Positions 43,920 through 53,320 of a DNA stretch of 64,000 nt are shown here, piece after piece; position 1 is the first letter of the stretch, and each line of letters begins with the position of its first letter. The position numbers and the translations under genes are program-made. This DNA is from Bauldia sp963759235. Its GTDB lineage: Bacteria > Pseudomonadota > Alphaproteobacteria > Rhizobiales > Kaistiaceae. Below the pieces are notes generated by a model, which was not told where the DNA came from, ran no database searches, and worked only from the letters and a program-made list of their open reading frames with translations. Where the stretch lies: the NCBI GenBank assembly GCA_963759235.1, contig CAVWYO010000008.1, positions 186,001 through 250,000 on the forward strand, given 5' to 3'.

Positions 43920-44459
43920 TCAGGGCTTCACCTTGCCGCAGTCGGCACCCAGCCACTTGCTCTGCAGCGTCCGGCTTACCTGGATGGTGTTGCCGCCGTC
44001 GCTTACCGTCATATCGACCGTGCCGGTAACAGCTTCAGAGCTGGCCGCCTCGAAGTGGATCGTGCCGGAGACCTTCTGCGGGCCGGTGCATTCCATTTGC
44101 ACCTCGAGGACCGTGGACGTGCTCGAAACGACGGTCTGCTTGCACGAGTTTTTTGCCATGTTCGGGTCCGGCTCGAACCCGCGCTGCAGGCTCTTCTCCG
44201 TGAGGCATTGCTTGAAGACCACCGGCTTGTTTGCCGCGGCCATGGCCGCCGTCATGGCTGCCACGACCTGGGCCCGTTGCGCCGGCGCCAGTTTGGCAAG
44301 CTGTTCGGCCGGGATCGGCGGCGTGCCGCTGACTTCACCGGTCGAGGTCACTTCCCAAAGTCCAGGCTTCACATCGAGCGAGACCGGCGCGGCGCCGCTC
44401 GCCACCGCCCAGCAGAAACTCACGGAAAGAACAAAGGACAGAATGCGCAGAGTTGACAT
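43920..44459 (-). CDS. DUF3617 periplasmic protein
   Basis: The product has 179 residues with a Sec signal peptide (LRILSFVLSVSFCWAVASGA). The body matches DUF3617: an LKPGLWEVT-like start (DVKPGLWEVTS), cysteine-bearing KQCLTEK and KNSCKQ, METCTG-like MECTGPQKV and a final WLGADCGKVKP. Four cysteines may pair in the periplasm. ATG 44459 was preferred over 44471 because GGAGG sits 6 bases upstream of it. Function is unknown; it is a single gene. Confidence 0.85.
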   Translation of the reverse strand: MSTLRILSFVLSVSFCWAVASGAAPVSLDVKPGLWEVTSTGEVSGTPPIPAEQLAKLAPAQRAQVVAAMTAAMAAANKPVVFKQCLTEKSLQRGFEPDPNMAKNSCKQTVVSSTSTVLEVQMECTGPQKVSGTIHFEAASSEAVTGTVDMTVSDGGNTIQVSRTLQSKWLGADCGKVKP

Positions 44460-44757
44460 TAACGCCTCCATTTGACCGATGTCAGCCCCCGCAGCCGGTC
44501 AAGCGAGACGGAGCATGACGGCGTTTCGCCCCGCTGCCAAGTCTTTGCGTTCCGGGGCACCGTCATGGCGCCTTCGCCGCGGTCCCGTGCGGCCGATGCC
44601 ACCTTTCGGTCAAGGTTGGCCGACAGTTTGCCGCCTCGACGAATGCGTCGGCCTGCGGCGCCGCTTTTCGCCCGGTCCGCGGACCTGGCCTTGATTTTGA
44701 AACCTTTTGGGTCGAAGCCGGTTTTCGACTCGACCAACTCACGGAGCACTCTCTCTC

Positions 44758-45381
44758 ATGTCGACCTTTGTCGGAACCAATGGCCCGGATTACTGGACGG
44801 GCAGCCAGCAGACCCAATACGGCCTCGACGGCGCCGACTATCTTGCCCCCAACAATAACGACAAGGCGTACTACCTGTACGGCGGCAACGGGGCCGACAC
44901 CCTCCTCGGCTACAGCTACAACGACGACATCTATGGCGGACGCGGCGGTGATGCCCTCTATGGCTTCAACGGCGACGACACCATCTACGGCGGCAACGGT
45001 GGCGATTTCATCTATGGCGGCAAGGGCAACGACCTGCTGTCGGGCGGACCCGGACGCGACATTTTCATCTTCGACACCACGCTGAACAGCAACACCAATC
45101 TCGACACGATCACCGACTTCGATCCCGACACCAGCAACGGCGACATCATCGACCTCGACCATACGATCTTCACCAAGGCGGGGCCGGTCGGCGAGACGCT
45201 GAAGTCCAAGAAATTCGTGGTCGGCAACAGCGCCAAGGATTCGAGCGACCGGATCATCTACAATCCGAACAACGGCATCATCAAATACGATCCGGACGGC
45301 AACGGGCCGCAAAGCCCGACGAAGTTCGCCCATCTCGATGCCAGCCTCGACATGACCCACCAGGACTTCTTCGTCATTTGA
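44758..45381 (+). CDS. Small RTX calcium-binding secreted protein
   Basis: The product has 207 residues: a short start, then RTX nonapeptides at about 40-105 (GGNGADTLLG, YGGRGGDALYG, YGGNGGDFIYGGKGNDLLSGG). The shared C-terminal module follows (DTITDF, IIDLDHTIF, KKFVVGNSAKDSSDRIIY) and ends HLDASLDMTHQDFFVI. The final hydrophobic-acid ending fits a type I secretion signal. ATG 44758 starts 17 residues into a longer open frame. A strong terminator follows. Role outside the cell unknown. Confidence 0.88.
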   Translation: MSTFVGTNGPDYWTGSQQTQYGLDGADYLAPNNNDKAYYLYGGNGADTLLGYSYNDDIYGGRGGDALYGFNGDDTIYGGNGGDFIYGGKGNDLLSGGPGRDIFIFDTTLNSNTNLDTITDFDPDTSNGDIIDLDHTIFTKAGPVGETLKSKKFVVGNSAKDSSDRIIYNPNNGIIKYDPDGNGPQSPTKFAHLDASLDMTHQDFFVI

Positions 45382-45405
45382 GGTGAAGAGGAATCGCACC
45401 GTCAT

Positions 45406-45429
45406 GCGGGGCGCCGCCTGGCGCCCCGC
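45406..45429. terminator. Intrinsic terminator-like hairpin after the small RTX gene
   Basis: GCGGGGCGCC and its exact complement enclose a 4-base loop, followed by CCGTTT. It lies 25 bases past the RTX stop and also between convergent genes, so it could serve both strands. Confidence 0.7.
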
Positions 45430-45469
45430 CCGTTTGCCTCGGGCGATCCCCTGATCGCTCGCCGCTCGC

Positions 45470-46837
45470 TCAGGCCGCCTTCTCGCTCGGCAGTCCGGCG
45501 AGCGCCATCGCCAGATCCGCCTCGTCATAATCGAGGTCCAGCAGGTTGCCGGCGAAGTAGTCCATATAGGCCTGCATGTCGAAGTGGCCGTGGCCGCAAA
45601 GGTTGAAGAGGATGGTCTCCGACTTGCCCTCCTCGCGGCAGCGGATCGCCTCGTCGATCGCCCCCTTGACCGCGTGGTTCGCCTCGGGGGCCGGCAGGAT
45701 GCCCTCCGTGCGGGCAAACTGGACGCCGGCTTCGAACACCTGCGACTGGCGATAGGCCTTCGCCTCGATCAGGCCGAGCTCCTTGATGTGGCTCACCATC
45801 GGCGCCATGCCGTGGTAGCGCAGGCCGCCGGCGTGGAAGCCGGGCGGGATGAAGGTCGAGCCGAGGGTGTGCATCTTGACCAAGGGCGTCAGGTGGCCGG
45901 TGTCGCCGAAATCGTAGGCGTATTGGCCTCGCGTCAGGCTGGGGCACGCCGCCGGCTCGATGGCGACGATGCGCACCTTCTCGCCGCCGCGGAGCTGGGC
46001 GCCGAGGAACGGGAAGACGATGCCGGCGAAATTCGAGCCGCCGCCGGTGCAGCCGACGATGACGTCCGGGTAGTCGCCGGCCATCTCCATCTGCGCCATG
46101 GCTTCCTGGCCGACCACGGTCTGGTGGAGAAGAACGTGGTTCAGCACCGAGCCGAGCGCGTATTTGGTGTCGTCATGGGTGGCGGCCACCTCGACCGCCT
46201 CTGAGATGGCGACGCCGAGCGAACCCATGTGGTCCGCCTTCTCGGCAAGGATGGCGCGGCCGGTATTGGTCTCGCCCGAGGGCGAGGGAATGCACCTTGC
46301 GCCATAGGTCTCCATCAGCGCCCGGCGGTAGGGCTTCTGGTCGTAGGAGACGCGGACCATGAAGACCTGGATGTCGATGCCGAACAGCGCGCCGGCGAAA
46401 GCGAGCGCCGAGCCCCATTGCCCGGCGCCGGTCTCGGTGGCGATCTTGGTGACCCCGGCCTCCTTGTTGTAGAAGGCCTGCGCCACCGCGGTGTTCGGCT
46501 TGTGGCTGCCGGCCGGCGAGACGCCCTCATATTTGTAGTAGATCTTGGCCGGCGTATTCAGCGCCTTCTCCAGCCGCCGCGCCCGGAACAAGGGCGACGG
46601 GCGCCATTGGCGATAGACCTCGCGGACCGGCTCCGGAATCTCGATCTCGCGCTCGGCCGAGACTTCCTGGCCGATCAGCGCCATCGGGAAAAGCGGGGCG
46701 AGGTCGTCGGGTCCGACCGGCTGCTTGGTGCCGGGGTGGAGCGGCGGGGGCGGCGGCGACGGCAGGTCGGCGTTGAGATTGTACCAGACCTTCGGGATCC
46801 GGGTCTCGTCGAGCAGATATTTCACGGTGTCGGTCAT
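45470..46837 (-). CDS. trpB: TrpB-like pyridoxal-phosphate-dependent synthase (TrpB2 type)
   Basis: The product has 455 residues and matches the longer TrpB2 class. PLP-binding Lys113 lies in AGSHKPNTA, ETGAGQWG follows, and the phosphate loop is CTGGGSNFAG. TrpB2 carries an N-terminal extension and often acts without TrpA, making tryptophan from indole and serine or using other nucleophiles. ATG 46837 is preceded by GGGGAGG. No trp operon partners are near, consistent with a stand-alone or salvage role. Confidence 0.88.
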   Translation of the reverse strand: MTDTVKYLLDETRIPKVWYNLNADLPSPPPPPLHPGTKQPVGPDDLAPLFPMALIGQEVSAEREIEIPEPVREVYRQWRPSPLFRARRLEKALNTPAKIYYKYEGVSPAGSHKPNTAVAQAFYNKEAGVTKIATETGAGQWGSALAFAGALFGIDIQVFMVRVSYDQKPYRRALMETYGARCIPSPSGETNTGRAILAEKADHMGSLGVAISEAVEVAATHDDTKYALGSVLNHVLLHQTVVGQEAMAQMEMAGDYPDVIVGCTGGGSNFAGIVFPFLGAQLRGGEKVRIVAIEPAACPSLTRGQYAYDFGDTGHLTPLVKMHTLGSTFIPPGFHAGGLRYHGMAPMVSHIKELGLIEAKAYRQSQVFEAGVQFARTEGILPAPEANHAVKGAIDEAIRCREEGKSETILFNLCGHGHFDMQAYMDYFAGNLLDLDYDEADLAMALAGLPSEKAA

Positions 46838-47159
46838 GTCGTCCTCCCCGGCGCTGCTTGGCGGCGCCTCTTGGTGCCGCCCGACTGTAGCGCCCGCCAA
46901 AGCGCCGTGTCGAGGCGGCGCGCAGAAAGCGCGAAGCCGACCGGCAGAAACGGCGGGTCGCTGTCAGCGCGCCGAATTGCCGGCGCCGCTTCGTCAGGTT
47001 CTCAGCTTGCTCGTGGCGGCGGCCTCTTGGGGGGTGCATGCATCCAGATAACTGCTAAGGTCGGGGCGTTGGAGAAGCCGGCATCGTCCCGTTCCATCCG
47101 CTCCGCGGATCGCTGGTCGGACAATTCTGACATCCCACAATCCTTGGAAAGGAAGCGCA
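46838..47159. other. Divergent intergenic region without a recognisable gene
   Basis: The 322 bases between the TrpB2-type gene and the small RTX gene must carry both promoters. I see no convincing -35/-10 pair, hairpin or repeat. AAGGAAG before 47160 is the RTX ribosome site. Confidence 0.4.
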
Positions 47160-47741
47160 ATGACCACGGTGTTCTTGGACAACCTCAGCGACGACTATGA
47201 CACAACCCCTGACGTAGACGTCGTCTATGGGCTGGACGGCAACGACCGCATCGATACCCACGAAGAGTTCACGCCCTACACGCTCTACGGCGGTGATGGC
47301 AACGATACCATGCGTGGCTACGACGCGGCCGACTTCCTGTTCGGCGGAAGAGGCAACGACGTTCTGGCGGGCTATGACGGCAACAATTTCCTGGAGGGTG
47401 GTCCGGGCCACGACCAGTTCTGGTTTGCCTTCGACACAACGGCGGGCAAGGACACGATCGCCGATTTCCGCGTCGGCGAGGATGTCTTTGGCTTCGACAC
47501 TAATTCCTTTTCCGGGCTTGGCCCGGACGGAACCCTGGCGGCGAAGAAGTTCTACATCGGCCATCACGCCCACGACGGCAACGACCGGGTCATCTACAAC
47601 GACGACAAGGGCAAGCTGATCTACGACCACAACGGCAACCATTCGGGCGGTGAGACCGTCGTCGCCAAGCTCGCCCCGCACCTTCACCTGACCCACAACG
47701 ACATCCTCGTCGGCAACTTCTACGACCTATACTTCGCCTGA
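47160..47741 (+). CDS. Small RTX calcium-binding secreted protein
   Basis: The product has 193 residues, with RTX motifs at about 20-90 (YGLDGNDRI, YGGDGNDTMRGYDAADFLFGG, GGRGNDVLAG, LEGGPGHD). The shared C-terminal module follows (KDTIADF, KKFYIGHHAHDGNDRVIY, GGETVVAKLAPHLHLTHNDILV). Unlike its relatives, the tail runs 10 residues past the usual end (ending YDLYFA), which could affect export. AAGGAAG precedes the ATG. Confidence 0.87.
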   Translation: MTTVFLDNLSDDYDTTPDVDVVYGLDGNDRIDTHEEFTPYTLYGGDGNDTMRGYDAADFLFGGRGNDVLAGYDGNNFLEGGPGHDQFWFAFDTTAGKDTIADFRVGEDVFGFDTNSFSGLGPDGTLAAKKFYIGHHAHDGNDRVIYNDDKGKLIYDHNGNHSGGETVVAKLAPHLHLTHNDILVGNFYDLYFA

Positions 47742-47783
47742 CGCCGGCGCTGACGCGTCGCGGGCGGCAGCGGCGATCGACGC

Positions 47784-47979
47784 GGCGTCGCACGTCTCGC
47801 CCTTCCTCTCGCCCAGGTCGACCTTGCCATTGCCGCCGGTCGCGAGGGGCTGCGGAACGACCCGGTGTGGCATAGCGCCCTCAAGGCGATGGCAGGCGTC
47901 AACGTCACCGGCGACACCGTGATGCTGCCAACGACGGTGCTCCGTCCCGAAGCGCCAAACGTCGTGTCGACGAACTAGG
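47784..47979 (+). pseudogene. Possible C-terminal gene remnant
   Basis: An open stretch without a start encodes about 65 residues ending LRPEAPNVVSTN and a stop at 47977-47979. Its composition (DLAIAAGREGLRNDPVWHSA, ALKAMAGVNVTGDTVMLPTT) looks like protein sequence, but I recognise no family. It overlaps the AraC stop by 3 bases. It may equally be non-coding. Confidence 0.25.
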
Positions 47980-48895
47980 CCCTCACGGGGATTGCATCTT
48001 GGGAACGTGAAATGGTGACACTTACGTCCCTCCTGGGGGGCACACCGAATTTCCTGCTGTAGTCGCGGCTGAAATGGGTCGGGCTTTCGTAGCCCACGGC
48101 GTAGGCGGCCTCGGAAACCGTACGGGTTCCGTTCCCCAACAATGCTCGCGCCTCGATCAGACGAAGGTCCTTTTGATATTGCAGCGGCGTTGTGCCGGTG
48201 ACCGACTTGAAGTGCTGGTGAAAGGACGACGCGCTCATGCCTGCGGTTTTCGCCAGGTCCGATACGCTGAGCGGAGACCGAAACTCGCTTCTCACCTTTC
48301 GGATGGCCTTTGCGACCCGGCTGGCGTGGCTGTCTGCGACGAGAAGATTTCGCAGCATCCTTCCAATCGGAGAGAGCAATAGACGGTAGTGAATTTCGCG
48401 CCGGACTGAGGGGCCGAGGACCTTTGCGTCCAGAGGGTTGTCCATCAACTCGAAGTACCTGACCAGCGGCGCAAGCCAGGCCGCCTCGGCCGGCCCGGCA
48501 GAGAGGGACCGGGCATATGCGTCCGGGATTTTGGCGGCGTCGAGCATCGGCCCATCGGCAACCTGTTCGTAGAGGCTTCGAACCAGTCCCAGATCGAGCG
48601 GCAGGATCACCGCGAGATAGGGTTCCTCAACACTCGCCCTGGTGATCCGGGAAACGACGGGCAGGTCGTGGCTGACGAGCAAGGCATCGCCCGGCTTGAG
48701 TTCCACGAATTGATCGCCGACGGACGTCACTTTACTGCCTTGAAGGATTAGGCACACGACAGGTTCGTATATGACAGCCTCGATGTCGCTTTCCGCTTCC
48801 CTGCGGAGAATGGACAGGCAAGGCAAGTCCATAAGTTCTTCAGAGTTGTCAATGGTGTACCGATTGCACAGATCGATGAGGCGTGAAAGGTCCAT
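47975..48895 (-). CDS. AraC-family regulator with AraC_N cupin-like domain
   Basis: The product has 306 residues: an N-terminal AraC_N ligand domain (YEPVVCLILQGSKVTSVGDQ, LKPGDALLVSHDLPV) and a C-terminal double helix-turn-helix (SVSDLAKTAGMSASSFHQHF, EAAYAVGYESPTHFSRDYSR). ATG 48895 is preferred because AGGAG lies 6 bases upstream; the frame continues to 49039. It is divergent from an SDR gene, and the gap carries a 15-bp direct repeat at 21 bp. This arrangement is typical of AraC_N regulators that induce an adjacent alcohol dehydrogenase or SDR. Confidence 0.9.
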   Translation of the reverse strand: MDLSRLIDLCNRYTIDNSEELMDLPCLSILRREAESDIEAVIYEPVVCLILQGSKVTSVGDQFVELKPGDALLVSHDLPVVSRITRASVEEPYLAVILPLDLGLVRSLYEQVADGPMLDAAKIPDAYARSLSAGPAEAAWLAPLVRYFELMDNPLDAKVLGPSVRREIHYRLLLSPIGRMLRNLLVADSHASRVAKAIRKVRSEFRSPLSVSDLAKTAGMSASSFHQHFKSVTGTTPLQYQKDLRLIEARALLGNGTRTVSEAAYAVGYESPTHFSRDYSRKFGVPPRRDVSVTISRSQDAIPVRA

Positions 48896-48961
48896 GCGTT
48901 GCTCCTGCATCCGATCCCTATCGAAGTTTGCGTGCCGGCGCAGCAAATAATTCATGGGTTT

Positions 48962-48997
48962 GGAGGAACTGACAGGTCTTACGGAGGAACTGGCAGG
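48962..48997. promoter_or_regulatory. Candidate AraC operator: GGAGGAACTGRCAGG repeated at 21 bp
   Basis: Two 15-bp copies differing at one base start at 48962 and 48983, exactly 21 bp apart, in the 166-base divergent gap between the AraC gene and the SDR. The geometry fits binding of one AraC dimer to direct repeats on one DNA face. Confidence 0.68.
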
Positions 48998-49061
48998 CGC
49001 GCGGTGGCATTCCCGGCTATCTGCTTTCACCACGATCATCGTCGGAAACAGAGAGCGTCCA

Positions 49062-49967
49062 ATGTCGTCAATTCAGACCCAGTTCCTCGACCTCAAGGCT
49101 CATCACTCCAGATATGAAGCGATCGACCCGAAGGCGACGCTGAAGGGCAGCGCGCTGGACAAGGTCATCTTCATCACCGGCGCATCGCGGGGGATCGGCC
49201 GGGCCACTGCCGTCGCTTTCGCCGAGGCCGGCGCCAGGGCGGTCTATCTCACTGCAAGGTCAAAGAACGCTCTCGAGGAGACACGAGGCCTGGTCAAGCA
49301 GGCGAACCCGGAAACGCACTGCGCCTATTCGGTTTGCGATGTCACCAGCGCGGAGCAGGTCGAGGCCGCTGTCGCGGATTGCGTGGCGAAGTTTGGCGGC
49401 ATCGACGCGGCGGACGCGAACGCGGGCTACCTCGACAAGTGGACGAAGATCGGCGAGTCCGACCCCGTGAGCTGGTGGCGAAGCTTTGAAGTGAATGTGC
49501 AGGGCGCCTATCACGTGATCCGCTTCACGCTTCCCTACCTCATCGACTCGGCGAAACGGCGTGCCGCCGAAGGGTCGAGCGGCGGTCATCTCATCCTGCT
49601 CTCGTCGGTCGGCGCTCAACTCTTGATGCCGACCGCATCCGACTACCAGACCTCGAAGCATGCCATCAATCGTCTCTGCGAATTCGTTCAGGTCGACCAC
49701 GACGAAGACAGCATCAAGTGCTTCGCCATGCATCCCGGAGGCGTTTCGACCGAACTCGGGCGGAATATGCCGGCAGCAACGCATGCCTATCTCGTCGACG
49801 AGCCGGAACTGGCCGCCGGTTTCGCCGTCTGGCTTTGCTCCGGCAAGGCGGACTGGGCCAAGGGCCGGTATTTGAGCGCCAATTGGGATGTCGGGGCACT
49901 CGCCGCGCTCGAAGACGAGATTCTACGGGACGATCTCTTGGTGAACCGTCTGCGCGTTAAAGCGTGA
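49062..49967 (+). CDS. SDR-family oxidoreductase
   Basis: The product has 301 residues, with an N-terminal extension of about 35 residues before FITGASRGIG. It has DANAGY in place of NNAG, Ser-Ser in LLSSVGAQ, and YQTSKHA with catalytic Tyr and Lys. The C-terminal part has HPGGVSTELGRNMP. ATG 49062 was chosen because upstream codons lie over the regulatory repeats. It is the probable target of the divergent AraC regulator. Substrate unknown. Confidence 0.88.
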   Translation: MSSIQTQFLDLKAHHSRYEAIDPKATLKGSALDKVIFITGASRGIGRATAVAFAEAGARAVYLTARSKNALEETRGLVKQANPETHCAYSVCDVTSAEQVEAAVADCVAKFGGIDAADANAGYLDKWTKIGESDPVSWWRSFEVNVQGAYHVIRFTLPYLIDSAKRRAAEGSSGGHLILLSSVGAQLLMPTASDYQTSKHAINRLCEFVQVDHDEDSIKCFAMHPGGVSTELGRNMPAATHAYLVDEPELAAGFAVWLCSGKADWAKGRYLSANWDVGALAALEDEILRDDLLVNRLRVKA

Positions 49968-50157
49968 CGCTTCGAGCAATGCGCACCGAGGGCGGCATGG
50001 TTGCGGTTGCGCCGCTACGACCGCTGCGCTCACACCTTCTTTCGTGCGATCAGCATTGCAGCGACCGTTATCTTCTGGCTCGGCAAATGAATCCCGCTCC
50101 TGGGCTGGATCAACCACAAGCAACCGCTGGCGGGTTCGCCGAAGGCAATCCCTGCGC

Positions 50158-51255
50158 CTAGTTCACCCCGGCGCCGACCGTCGTCTCCCATCCTTCGGCG
50201 ATCGCCGCATTGGCGGCGCCCTGGTCTGCGAGCGACGGGAACACGACGCCGGCATAAGCGTCGGCCGGCGGCAGCCCCTCGGCCAGCGCCGGCGGGATCT
50301 TGTCCTGCTTGACCAGGTCGGGGAAGCGGATCGGGTGGCAGTTGCCCTTCAGCCAGCCGAGCTGGCCGTCGTCGGAATAGAGGTACTCCATCCACAGCCT
50401 GGCGGCGTTGGGGTGCGGCGCGTGGGCGCTGATCGCCTGCACGTAGGGGCGGGCCACGACGCCGCTCTTCGGCACGATCACCTGGATCTGCGGTTGTTCC
50501 ACGCTGTCGCGATCGGCGAGGCCGACATAGTCCCAGCCGATGACGATCGGCGTCTTGCCTTCGGCAAGCGAGGCGCCGGTGCCGGCTTGCGGCAGGAAAT
50601 TGCCGGCGGCGTTGAGGTCGGCGAAGAAGCCGAGCCCGGCCTTGCCGGCCTCGGCGCCGCCTTCGGCACCGGCCGCGATCCCGGCGGCATAGACGGCCTG
50701 GGCGGCCTGCGCCGACTGGCGCGGATCGCCGGATAGCGCCACCGCGCCCTTGTAGTCCTCGCCGCGCAGGTCCGGCCAATCCGCCGGCAGCGTCTTGACC
50801 ACGTCGGCGTTCACCTCGAAGGCGATGACCCCGTAATAGTCGCCGTACCAGTAGCCGTCGGGATCCTTCACCGCGTCGGGGATCGAATCCCACGGGCCGA
50901 CCTTGAACGGCTGCAAGAGCCCCTCCTGCTTCGCCGCCGGCGCGAAGGACAGCCCGATGTCGATCACGTCCGGTGCTTCCGGGCCGGCGTTTTTGAGGCT
51001 TGCCCGGATGGCGTCGAGCTGCGCGGTGGAGTTCGCCTCCGGCGCGGTCTCCTTGACGGTGATGCCGTATTTGTCGGTGAACCCCTGGATGATGTCGCCA
51101 TAGCCGCACCAGTCATGGGGCAGCGCGATGGTGGTGACGGTCCCCTCCTCCTTGGCCGCCTGGATCAGATCGTAGGACTGGGCCGAGACCGGCGGCGCCG
51201 CCATCAGCGCGACCGGAGCCGCAATCGACAACACGCACATCCATCTGACTTGCAC
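50158..51255 (-). CDS. ABC transporter substrate-binding protein (polyamine-type), copy 2
   Basis: The product has 365 residues with a Sec signal peptide ending ...PPVSAQS near residue 30. The mature start YDLIQAAKEEGTVTTIALPH followed by DWCGYGD is shared with the protein at 54289-55395, as is APHPNAA-LWMEYLYSDDGQLG, so the two are paralogues. GTG 51255 is preceded by AGGAGG at 6 bases; ATG 51240 is possible. It sits downstream of the ATPase in the same direction across a 186-base gap. A second binding protein may widen ligand range. Confidence 0.87.
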   Translation of the reverse strand: MQVRWMCVLSIAAPVALMAAPPVSAQSYDLIQAAKEEGTVTTIALPHDWCGYGDIIQGFTDKYGITVKETAPEANSTAQLDAIRASLKNAGPEAPDVIDIGLSFAPAAKQEGLLQPFKVGPWDSIPDAVKDPDGYWYGDYYGVIAFEVNADVVKTLPADWPDLRGEDYKGAVALSGDPRQSAQAAQAVYAAGIAAGAEGGAEAGKAGLGFFADLNAAGNFLPQAGTGASLAEGKTPIVIGWDYVGLADRDSVEQPQIQVIVPKSGVVARPYVQAISAHAPHPNAARLWMEYLYSDDGQLGWLKGNCHPIRFPDLVKQDKIPPALAEGLPPADAYAGVVFPSLADQGAANAAIAEGWETTVGAGVN

Positions 51256-51441
51256 GTCCACCCTCCTCGTAAAGAAACGCCGCCGGCCCGCCCGAAACGC
51301 GGGTCGACCCTGCGGCAGCCGCACCGCGCCGCATTCCGTGCCGGCTATTGCCTAGCATCGTCTCGGCAGGGCGGCCAGTCGCCAGGCATCGAAGATGTGG
51401 AAAGCGCCGGCGGGGCATAGGCGGCCCGCCCGGCGAGAGCG

Positions 51442-52515
51442 TCAAGTGCCCTCCGCCCGATCGAGCACCAGCACGTCCTCGCGGGCGAAGCTGACCGTCA
51501 CCGGCGCGCCGCGCGCCGGCGGGGCGAGACCGGGGCTGTTGAAGGTGTCGATCGAGATGACGCTGTCCTTGAAGCGAACCCGGATGCGCACCACCGCGCC
51601 GAGGAAGCTGACCTCCTCGATGGTGCCGTCCATGCGGTTGCGGTCTCCGCCGACGCCATCGAGCGATACCGCCTCGGGCCGCAAGGCAACGGCGCGGCGC
51701 TCGCCGGCCTTGGCTTCCCCTGCCCCGCCGGCGGCAATGATCCGCTGTCCGTCGATCTCGATCGCCCCCGCCTCGGCGTCGATCACCGATCCGGTGACGA
51801 TGTTGAGGGTGCCGACGAAGGTGGCGACGAAGCGGGTGCGCGGGTAGTTGTAGACCTCGAACGGGGCGCCGATCTGCTCGACCCGGCCGTCGTTCATGAC
51901 GACGATGCGGTCGGACATCGACAGCGCCTCCTCCTGGTCGTGGGTGACGTAGATGGTGGTGATGCCGAGGTCGCGCTGCAGGCCCTTGATCTCCTCGCGG
52001 AGCGCTACCCGGATCTTGGCGTCGAGCGCCGACAGCGGCTCGTCGAGGAGGAGCACCTCCGGCCGGATCGCCAGGGCGCGGGCAAGCGCCACGCGCTGCT
52101 GCTGGCCGCCGGAAAGCTGGTAGGGGTAGCGGCCGCCGAGCTGCGGCAGCTTGATCAGCGCCAGCATCTCCTCGACCCGCGACCTGATCTCCTCCGCCGG
52201 CCGCCGCGCCACCTTCAGCCCGAAAGCGACGTTCTCGGCCACCGTCAGGTTGGGAAACAGCGCATAGGACTGGAACACCATGCCGACCTTGCGCTGGTTC
52301 GGCTTGAGCCAGGTGACGTCGCGTCCGTCGATGTGGATGGTTCCGGTGGTCGGCGTCTCGAACCCCGCCACCATCCTCAGCGTCGTCGTCTTGCCGCAGC
52401 CGGAGGGGCCGAGGAAGGAAACGAATTCGCCACGCGCGATCGACAGGTTGAAGTTCTGGACGACGGCGTTGTTGCCGAACACCTTCCGCAGGTTTTCGAT
52501 GTCGAGAAAGCCCAT
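51442..52515 (-). CDS. ABC transporter ATP-binding protein (PotA-like)
   Basis: The product has 357 residues: Walker A GPSGCGKTTTLRM, Q-loop VFQSYALFPN, signature LSGGQQQRVALARA, Walker B VLLLDEPLSALDAKIR, then a TOBE domain from about 270. It energises the permeases at 52534-54219. It starts 18 bases after the second permease stop, so it is in one operon: binding protein, permease, permease, ATPase, with the second binding protein beyond. Confidence 0.93.
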   Translation of the reverse strand: MGFLDIENLRKVFGNNAVVQNFNLSIARGEFVSFLGPSGCGKTTTLRMVAGFETPTTGTIHIDGRDVTWLKPNQRKVGMVFQSYALFPNLTVAENVAFGLKVARRPAEEIRSRVEEMLALIKLPQLGGRYPYQLSGGQQQRVALARALAIRPEVLLLDEPLSALDAKIRVALREEIKGLQRDLGITTIYVTHDQEEALSMSDRIVVMNDGRVEQIGAPFEVYNYPRTRFVATFVGTLNIVTGSVIDAEAGAIEIDGQRIIAAGGAGEAKAGERRAVALRPEAVSLDGVGGDRNRMDGTIEEVSFLGAVVRIRVRFKDSVISIDTFNSPGLAPPARGAPVTVSFAREDVLVLDRAEGT

Positions 52516-52533
52516 GCTCGCGGTCCCGCGATC

Positions 52534-53320
52534 TCAGTCGGCGGCGCTGGCGCGACGGGCGCGGCCGAACACCCCGATCAGGCCCATGCAGGCCCAGGTG
52601 ATGATGAAGGCGATGATGGCGAGCGCCGAGGGCTCGTAGGCGCGATTGGCGCCCATCAGCTGGATGTACGGGCCGAAGGCGGGCCGGTCGAGAAGCGCCG
52701 CGATGGTGAACTCGCCGATCACGATGGCGAAGGTCAGGAACGCGCCGGAAAGAATCGCCGAGCGAACGTTGGGCAGGATGATGGTGAACAGGATCCGCGC
52801 CCAGCCGGCGCCGAGGCTCTGCGCCGCGTCGGTGAGGGTGCGAATGTCGATCGCCCTGAGCCCGGTGTCGACCGCACGGTACATGTACGGCAAGGCGAGC
52901 GCCGTATAGCTGAAGATGAGGAGGAGATCGGTGGTCCGCGCCGAGCCGGTAAGCGGCAGGATCGACGAGGTGTTGTACATGCGCAGATAGCCGAAGACGA
53001 GGACGATCGGCGGGATGACCAGCGGCAGAAGCGTGATGAACTCGACCAGCGGCCGGAGCCTCGGCAGGCGAAGCTGGATCCAGTAGGCGGTCGGGACGAC
53101 GAGCAGGATGCCCATGACGATGGTGAGCAGGGCGACCACCGTCGAATAGGTGAAGGTCGCCTGGAAGCGCGGGATCGGCGAACACCACCGCATAGGCGTC
53201 GAAGCTGTATTCTCCGCGGCGCATTCTCAGCGAGAACTCGAAGGTCCCGATCAGCGGCACGATGAAATAGATCGCCCCGACCGCCAGCGCCAGCCAGGCT
53301 CCGAACCGCGAGCGCTTCAT
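52534..53320 (-). pseudogene. ABC transporter permease (PotC-like), frameshifted
   Basis: Two frames make one permease of about 262 residues. The first starts at ATG 53320 (overlapping the previous stop, ATGA), holds MKRSRFGAWLALAVGAIYFI and runs to VVFADP near 53178. The other frame continues RFQATFTYSTVVALLTIV and carries the EAA-like DAAQSLGAGWARILF loop and the final membrane segments. One base missing in a run of C and G at 53172-53178 explains the break, so a sequencing indel is more likely than a dead transporter. Confidence 0.78.
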
